This document shows positions 63,082 to 64,000 of a stretch of 64,000 nucleotides of DNA, in pieces (positions within the stretch are counted from its first letter, which is position 1; the number at the start of each line of letters is the position of its first letter). The DNA is taken from the NCBI RefSeq assembly GCF_020831405.1, contig NZ_JAJHPU010000017.1:204662-268661 (forward strand). Direction: 5' to 3'. The notes below the pieces were generated by a model that saw only the letters and a list, made by a program, of their open reading frames with translations, did no database searches and was not told the DNA's origin. This DNA is from Pseudomonas oryzagri (GTDB lineage: Bacteria > Pseudomonadota > Gammaproteobacteria > Pseudomonadales > Pseudomonadaceae). The position numbers and the translations under genes were made by a program.

Positions 63082-64000
63082 ATGTCCGCCCAGACTCTGC
63101 TTTCCCTCCCCTTACTGGCCCTCGCCCTCGGCGGCTTCGTGGTCGGCAGCAGCGAATACATCATCATGGGCCTGCTGCCCGAGGTGGCCCGCGATCTAGG
63201 CGTCAGCCTGGCCGACGCCGGCCTGCTGGTCAGCGCCTACGCCATGGGCGTGGTGGTCGGCGCGCCGCTGCTCGGCCCGCTGCTCGGCCGCCTGCCGCGC
63301 AAGCAGGCGCTGATGTGGCTGATGGGCGCCTACACCCTCGGCAACCTGGGCTGCGCGCTGGCGCCGGACTATGCCTGGCTGGTCGCCGCGCGGCTGTTCA
63401 CCGCGGTCAGCCATGCCGGCTTCTTCGGCTGCGCCACCCTGCTCGCCGCCGAGCTGGCGCCGCCGCAGCGGCGCGCCTCGGCGATGGCCCTGGTGCTCAG
63501 CGGGCTGACCATCGCCAATGTGCTCGGCGTGCCGCTGGGCGCCTGGTTCGGCCAGGCCAGCAGCTGGCGGATGACCTTCTTCGCCGTCGCCGGCTTCGGC
63601 GTCTGCACCCTGCTCGCCCAACTGCTCTGGCTGCCGCGCGGCCAGGGCGTGCCCAGCCATGGCGGCGGTGCCTGGAGTGGCGTACTGCGCCGTCCGGTGC
63701 TGCACGCCCTCGGCGTGTGCTGCCTGTCCTCGGTGGCGCTGTTCAGCGTGTTCACCTACATCAGTCCCCTGCTGCGCGACAGCGGCGGCTTCTCGGCCAA
63801 CCTGAGCAACACGGGCCTCTTGGTATTCGGCGTCGGCCTGACCCTCGGCAACCTGCTCGGCGGCCGCCTGGCCGACCGCGGCATCCGCCATGCCGTACCG
63901 CTGGCGATGGGTTGCAGCGCCCTGGCGCTGCTCGGCCTGTTCGCCTGCATCGACACGCCGCCGGTGGCCATGGCCCTGCTGCTGTGCTGGGGCATGGCCA
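63082..64000 (+). CDS. MFS exporter, AraJ/YdhP-like, 3' end missing
   Basis: First 306 residues; the gene runs off the right edge. ALALGGFVVGSSEYIIMGLLPEVARDLGVS is helix 1 of the DHA1 sugar/drug exporter branch, followed by GAPLLGPLLGRLPRKQAL (motif A) and LSGLTIANVLGVPLGAWFGQASSWRMTFF (motif C region). About nine transmembrane helices are visible. Substrate unknown. ATG 63082 has CAGGAA about 14 nt upstream. Confidence 0.85.
   Translation, partial: MSAQTLLSLPLLALALGGFVVGSSEYIIMGLLPEVARDLGVSLADAGLLVSAYAMGVVVGAPLLGPLLGRLPRKQALMWLMGAYTLGNLGCALAPDYAWLVAARLFTAVSHAGFFGCATLLAAELAPPQRRASAMALVLSGLTIANVLGVPLGAWFGQASSWRMTFFAVAGFGVCTLLAQLLWLPRGQGVPSHGGGAWSGVLRRPVLHALGVCCLSSVALFSVFTYISPLLRDSGGFSANLSNTGLLVFGVGLTLGNLLGGRLADRGIRHAVPLAMGCSALALLGLFACIDTPPVAMALLLCWGMA

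Overview
The window is a GC-rich chromosomal segment from a gammaproteobacterium, almost certainly Pseudomonas in the broad sense. Support comes from gene content and order: an alpha-2-macroglobulin (mag) operon next to roxSR, a selenocysteine formate dehydrogenase with its own decoding genes, an unbroken isc-ndk-rlmN-pilF-rodZ-ispG-hisS-yfgM-bamB-der run, trmJ-cysE ahead of iscR, yajC-secD-secF with tgt-queA, and lptFG beside pepA-holC-valS. The species cannot be named from the sequence alone. Both ends cut genes: magD at the left and an MFS transporter at the right.

Layout. 1-5.6 kb (minus strand): magD' (N-terminal part only), magC, magB, magA, preceded by roxR and roxS. 5.9-6.6 kb: a SIMPL-domain periplasmic protein (plus). 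6.6-16 kb (minus): fdnG-fdnH-fdnI, fdhE, selA, selB and selC. fdnG carries an in-frame UGA at codon 197 followed by a SECIS hairpin, so this one locus encodes the selenoenzyme, its maturation factor, selenocysteine synthase, the special elongation factor and tRNA-Sec. 16.1-19.7 kb (plus): a YdcZ-type transporter, a small membrane protein overlapping a MATE exporter, and a YhiN-type flavoprotein. 19.7-20 kb: two palindromic intergenic repeats and a terminator.

20-36.8 kb is a long minus-strand block: trmJ-cysE, then the isc operon with its IscR-type promoter, then ndk, rlmN, pilF, rodZ, ispG, hisS, yfgM, bamB and der. It links Fe-S cluster assembly, cysteine supply, RNA modification, the type IV pilus pilotin, cell shape, isoprenoid synthesis and outer-membrane assembly. 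36.9-37.7 kb is suhB (plus), ending in a terminator that faces the one for yajC-secD-secF. tgt and queA follow upstream. 43.5-47 kb is ackA-pta (acetate overflow). 47-49.2 kb holds tRNA-Leu(CAA) with a near-consensus promoter, an RDD membrane protein and an unrecognised lipoprotein. lptF-lptG (minus) converge on it. pepA, holC, a small hypothetical gene, a cluster of three dispersed repeats, valS, nhaD with a small helix-turn-helix gene, rlmF and a YigZ-family gene follow on the plus strand. The last part is an Lrp-type regulator divergent from a YjeH-type amino acid exporter, a 430-base gap with no recognisable gene, and the start of an MFS exporter.

Most of the window is core genome in recognisable families. 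I found no CRISPR array, prophage, transposase or integrase, and no convincing new multi-gene system. The points that most repay checking are the selenoprotein locus (the UGA splits the gene in naive gene calling), the hidden start of magD, the mag/roxSR adjacency, the unknown lipoprotein, the nhaD-linked regulator, and unexplained intergenic structures at 43.3, 53.9-54.1 and 60.7 kb.
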